Shown in pieces: positions 61,701-64,000 of a DNA stretch of 64,000 bases (within the stretch, counting starts at the first letter, position 1; every line of letters starts with the position of its first letter). Below the pieces are notes generated by a model that was not told the DNA's origin, ran no database searches, and saw only the letters and a list, made by a program, of their open reading frames with translations. This stretch comes from Pelagomonas calceolata. Taxonomy: Eukaryota > Sar > Pelagophyceae > Pelagomonadales > Pelagomonadaceae. The position numbers were made by a program, and so were the translations under genes. The DNA lies in contig CAKKNE010000005.1 in assembly GCA_918797485.1 (NCBI GenBank), forward strand, positions 2,604,001 through 2,668,000, read 5' to 3'.

Positions 61701-63296
61701 CTAAAAATCTAACTTCAGTCGAGACATCCCTTCCAGTGCCTCCGCGGCGCCGAGCCGAGCGTCCGCCATGACATGGTTGATCGCGTAGTGGACTTCCATC
61801 ATGGGCGGCAGCGCGGCAGCGAATTCTTCGTTCCCAGGCCGCTCGGGATGGATATCGAAGAGCCCGGCTCCCAAAACCAGATTCAACAGCTCGATGCCCT
61901 TTGCGCGGACGTCTTTGAAGAATTCAGCAAGGAACACAGCCGCGTTCCGGTGGGCTTTGTCGGAGCCGGCGTGCGAGATTGACCGCGTCTGCCCTATCCC
62001 GAATTGACCCTCTAGCCATGTCTCGCCCCTTTTCGGGTCGGACGAGATTTCGTCGCAGTCGCCGTGCTTGTCGCAGCAACGACAACGGATCGACATGGCA
62101 ATGTCCCGCCCCTGGATGTCGTTGAGCGATATTGCGATCCACTGGCCGTCGCGAATAGGCACGAGCGACGCGACGACCGTGGCGACGCCAAAGCCGTCGA
62201 CGAGGCCGTCCGATGCCGGGGGCGGCTTCTCGGTCCAGAACGGCGACGCCTCGCCCCGCGCGAGTACCGTGTCGAACCGCTCCGCTTCCAGCCTATAGTA
62301 GGACGACACGGACATGAACTCGCACGTGAGGAGGCCGACGCATTCGCTCCCCGGGCCCTGGTTCTTCGCACTCAGGCGAAGGTTCGCGAGCAACGCCTTG
62401 AAGTACTCGGCCCTCTCCGCCGCCAGCTGCGGCATCACGCTCAGAGCCCGTCCCTCCGCGCTGTAGCGCTCACGGTCGGCCTCCTCGAAATGCGCCGCGA
62501 TGGTCTTGCTCGCGCGCCACTCCGCCTCCAGCGACTTGAGAGCGTACGTGTCGTCAAACTCCCGCGATTCGCGCGCCATCGAGAGGGAGAGACCCAGCGC
62601 GATGTCCGCGTAGTCCCTGCCCCCGACGCCCTCGACAGGCTGCGGCGGCGGTTTCCCGGTGAGCGCCGCCTCCGCGACCCGCCGGAGCAGAATCGACATG
62701 TTCACGGCCAGGATAGCGGTGACCCGGCGCGCGCGCCGCTCGAGCTCCGAATCGCCGTCGGCGGCCGCGCGGCGGAACGAGGCGATGCCCGCCCGCAGCC
62801 CCCAGTTGTAATCCCCGAGCGCGTCATTGTGGCGGCCCTCCTTGAGCCCCGCGTTGCCGCTGACCTTGGACGCCTCCGCGTCCTCGCAGATCGCCCGCGC
62901 GACGTCCGTCCTCAGGCTGCTGCGGTCTTCCCCCTGGAGGCGTTTTACCTTGGGGAGCTGGCCCGCTTCGATCATCTTCTTCCGCATGCCACATTCCTGC
63001 TTGTGACCGAAGTTGTGCCAGTCCGTCTTCTGGCACCGCTGCGAGCAGTAGCTCCGCGTGCGGCAGCGCCCGCACGCGCGATATTGGAACACGGCCTCGT
63101 TGGACCCGCAGACAATGCAGCCGACGTGATGCCGGAGCGCCTTCTGCACGAGGGCGTCGCCCTGCTTGTACTTGCGCTTGACCTCGAAGCCGCAGCTGTC
63201 CTCGAGCCACCCCACGCTGAGCTTGCCATCCGCCGTCGACGCTGTCGACGCTGTGGATTTGTTGGGCCGCCGATTGCGGCTCTTCTTCTTTGGCAT
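61701..63296 (-). CDS. MYND zinc-finger protein
   Basis: The product is 531 aa from the ATG at 63296 (MPKKKSRNRRPNKS); 11 codons upstream begin with TTG and cross a tandem repeat. A MYND finger lies at about residues 59-103: CIVCGSNEAVFQYRACGRC, SYCSQRCQKTDW, then HNFGHKQEC, with the full C-x2-C, C-x2-C, C-x3-C and H/C ligand set. The remaining ~420 residues are helical and unassigned; they contain 'GNAGLKEGRHNDALGDYNWGL', a TPR-like hairpin, and YADIALGLSLSMARESREF. There is no SET domain. MYND fingers bind Pro-rich peptides, so an adaptor role is likely. Confidence 0.8.
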   Translation of the reverse strand: MPKKKSRNRRPNKSTASTASTADGKLSVGWLEDSCGFEVKRKYKQGDALVQKALRHHVGCIVCGSNEAVFQYRACGRCRTRSYCSQRCQKTDWHNFGHKQECGMRKKMIEAGQLPKVKRLQGEDRSSLRTDVARAICEDAEASKVSGNAGLKEGRHNDALGDYNWGLRAGIASFRRAAADGDSELERRARRVTAILAVNMSILLRRVAEAALTGKPPPQPVEGVGGRDYADIALGLSLSMARESREFDDTYALKSLEAEWRASKTIAAHFEEADRERYSAEGRALSVMPQLAAERAEYFKALLANLRLSAKNQGPGSECVGLLTCEFMSVSSYYRLEAERFDTVLARGEASPFWTEKPPPASDGLVDGFGVATVVASLVPIRDGQWIAISLNDIQGRDIAMSIRCRCCDKHGDCDEISSDPKRGETWLEGQFGIGQTRSISHAGSDKAHRNAAVFLAEFFKDVRAKGIELLNLVLGAGLFDIHPERPGNEEFAAALPPMMEVHYAINHVMADARLGAAEALEGMSRLKLDF

Positions 63297-63315
63297 GGCT
63301 GGAGATATGCTGCCC

Positions 63316-63363
63316 GGCTGCCCGTGCAATTAGTTAGGCTGCCCGTGCAATTAGTAGGCTGCC
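63316..63363. repeat. 20-21-bp tandem duplication near the MYND gene start
   Basis: Unit GGCTGCCCGTGCAATTAGT plus TA or A, two full copies and a GGCTGCC remnant. It lies 20-67 bp upstream of the ATG at 63296, so probably in the 5' UTR. No CTAG element is seen in 63297-63508. Confidence 0.6.
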
Positions 63364-63508
63364 GCCGTCGCCTCGATCCTCGCGCTCTCCGGCTAACTGG
63401 CGGGTATTCTGCGCGCGCGACGCGCTAAAATGACGCGCTAGGGCTCCGTGCTACTAAGAAGAGCGGGCGTGATGGATGGGCGGTAGAAGATAAACGAAAC
63501 AACGGTCT

Positions 63509-64000
63509 TTACTTCCTCGTCGAGACGGTATTCTCGGCGTAGGTGACGGAGCCCTCGGCGGGCGAGAAGTCGAAGAAGGCCTTGAAGAAGCCCTTGATCG
63601 GGTTCTGGGCGATGGCGAGCTTCAGGGCGGGCAGGCCGAGCTTGAGGTGCTTTTCCGCTTTGCGGTTCTTCTTGGTCTTGAGCGTCGTCTTCTCGTTCTG
63701 CGTCGCCGAGTTCTTTTTTTTGGGGAGCATGAAGAAGAAGCCCGTCTCCTCGCCGGGCGTGGGGAAGACGTTGCCGCCGAAGCCGCCGCCGAAGCCGCCG
63801 GGCGGGCCGCCGCCGCCTGCGCGACGCGAGAAGTGTGGTCTTTGAGCAGACGCCTCGAGGGCGTGGAGGGCGTCTGTCTCGAGCTCGGCGTCTCTCTCGA
63901 GTTCGGCCGGCGCGTCGCTGGCGTGGAGGCCGTGTGTGTCTCTCTCGGCTGGAGTTCTCGGCCAGCGCGCGGCCGTTTCGGCCGAACCGCGGACCAAGGC
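63509..64000 (-). CDS. partial gene at right edge, C-terminal part
   Basis: The frame is open from the window edge to the stop at 63509, about 163 codons, with the start outside. The visible part has a Gly/Phe-rich linker (GGFGGGFGGNVFPTPGEE), a basic Lys/Asn stretch (LPKKKNSATQNEKTTLKTKK), and a compact end (LKLGLPALKLAIAQNPIKGF, FKAFFDFSPAEGSVTYAENT). The final block looks conserved but I do not recognise it. It is tandem with the MYND gene in strand, so the promoter region of the MYND gene abuts this 3' end. Confidence 0.6.
   Translation of the reverse strand, partial: ALVRGSAETAARWPRTPAERDTHGLHASDAPAELERDAELETDALHALEASAQRPHFSRRAGGGGPPGGFGGGFGGNVFPTPGEETGFFFMLPKKKNSATQNEKTTLKTKKNRKAEKHLKLGLPALKLAIAQNPIKGFFKAFFDFSPAEGSVTYAENTVSTRK

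Noticed and set aside
62064-63428. 454-codon plus-strand open frame opposite the MYND gene
   Set aside because: It mirrors the MYND CDS, is Arg/Leu/Ala/Pro-rich as expected for a shadow in GC-rich DNA, and has no domain.
1-64000. bacterial or organellar origin suggested by secA
   Set aside because: Introns, Nup155, exportin, F-box, RING and ankyrin genes, and the plastid presequence on SecA itself, show nuclear DNA. No operons, CRISPR arrays or ribosome-binding-site pattern are seen.

Overview
The window is GC-rich nuclear DNA of a eukaryotic alga. The genes are classical eukaryotic ones (nucleoporin Nup155-like, exportin-4-like, WDR83-like, EDRF1-like, CCDC57-like), a few very short GT-AG introns can be placed by phase, and three proteins carry N-terminal presequences of the secondary-plastid kind (SecA, a CPP1-like J-like protein, a MOSC protein). 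The kinesin-light-chain-like TPR fragment and the ankyrin proteins with a shared 'AYEKAH' C-terminal block resemble families I associate with pelagophytes (Aureococcus/Pelagomonas), so a pelagophyte or related ochrophyte is my best guess. That is an inference from memory of the families, not a database match.

Layout. The window is extremely gene-dense and genes alternate strand almost without exception, giving a chain of divergent pairs (5' spacers of about 140-690 bp) and convergent pairs (3' spacers often only 17-140 bp, and in two cases overlapping CDS ends). From left to right: a partial gene and a CS-like/Cys-rich protein (1-2792); a large intact reverse-transcriptase ORF (3192-6797); a C-terminal RING protein; plastid SecA (8646-11828); a frame-disrupted nuclear-type protein; an AhpD-like secreted protein; a coiled-coil protein; a one-intron membrane-like protein; a sulfotransferase-like membrane protein; WDR83-like and EDRF1-like genes (19-23 kb); coiled-coil genes including a CCDC57-like one (23-27 kb); an F-box protein, an EEP nuclease and a TF.P-repeat protein (27-32 kb); Nup155-like (32-37.6 kb); a gene-poor 2.1-kb block (37.6-39.7 kb); exportin-4-like with one intron (39.7-43.1 kb); CPP1-like, an alpha/beta hydrolase, a KLC-TPR fragment and a stathmin-like repeat protein (43-47.6 kb); several unknown proteins including a SHOCT-domain and a six-TM protein (48-52.4 kb); a local duplication of a secreted-protein N-terminus flanking an RPA32-like remnant (52.8-56.6 kb); a second C-terminal RING protein, ankyrin protein, secreted 2OG-Fe(II) oxygenase, MOSC protein, MYND protein and a partial gene (56.7-64 kb).

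The most striking signal not explained by genes is a short repeated intergenic element, CTAGTGTCTTACA followed by about 0-5 variable bases and CGCTAGC. I find 13 good and 3 weaker copies, in both orientations, always in 5' spacers (mostly between divergent genes) and never in a convergent spacer or inside a confident CDS. It behaves like a shared, probably bidirectional, promoter or boundary element that I cannot match to a described motif.

Functional grouping: nucleocytoplasmic transport (Nup155, exportin-4), plastid biogenesis (SecA, CPP1-like, perhaps MOSC), centriole/flagellum-associated coiled coils (CCDC57-like, TF.P-repeat protein), ubiquitin-type regulators (two RING proteins, F-box), and a secreted/lumenal set (AhpD-like, 2OG oxygenase, the 903-aa unknown and its truncated paralogue). 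They look like ordinary neighbours on a compact chromosome, not an operon or a single pathway.
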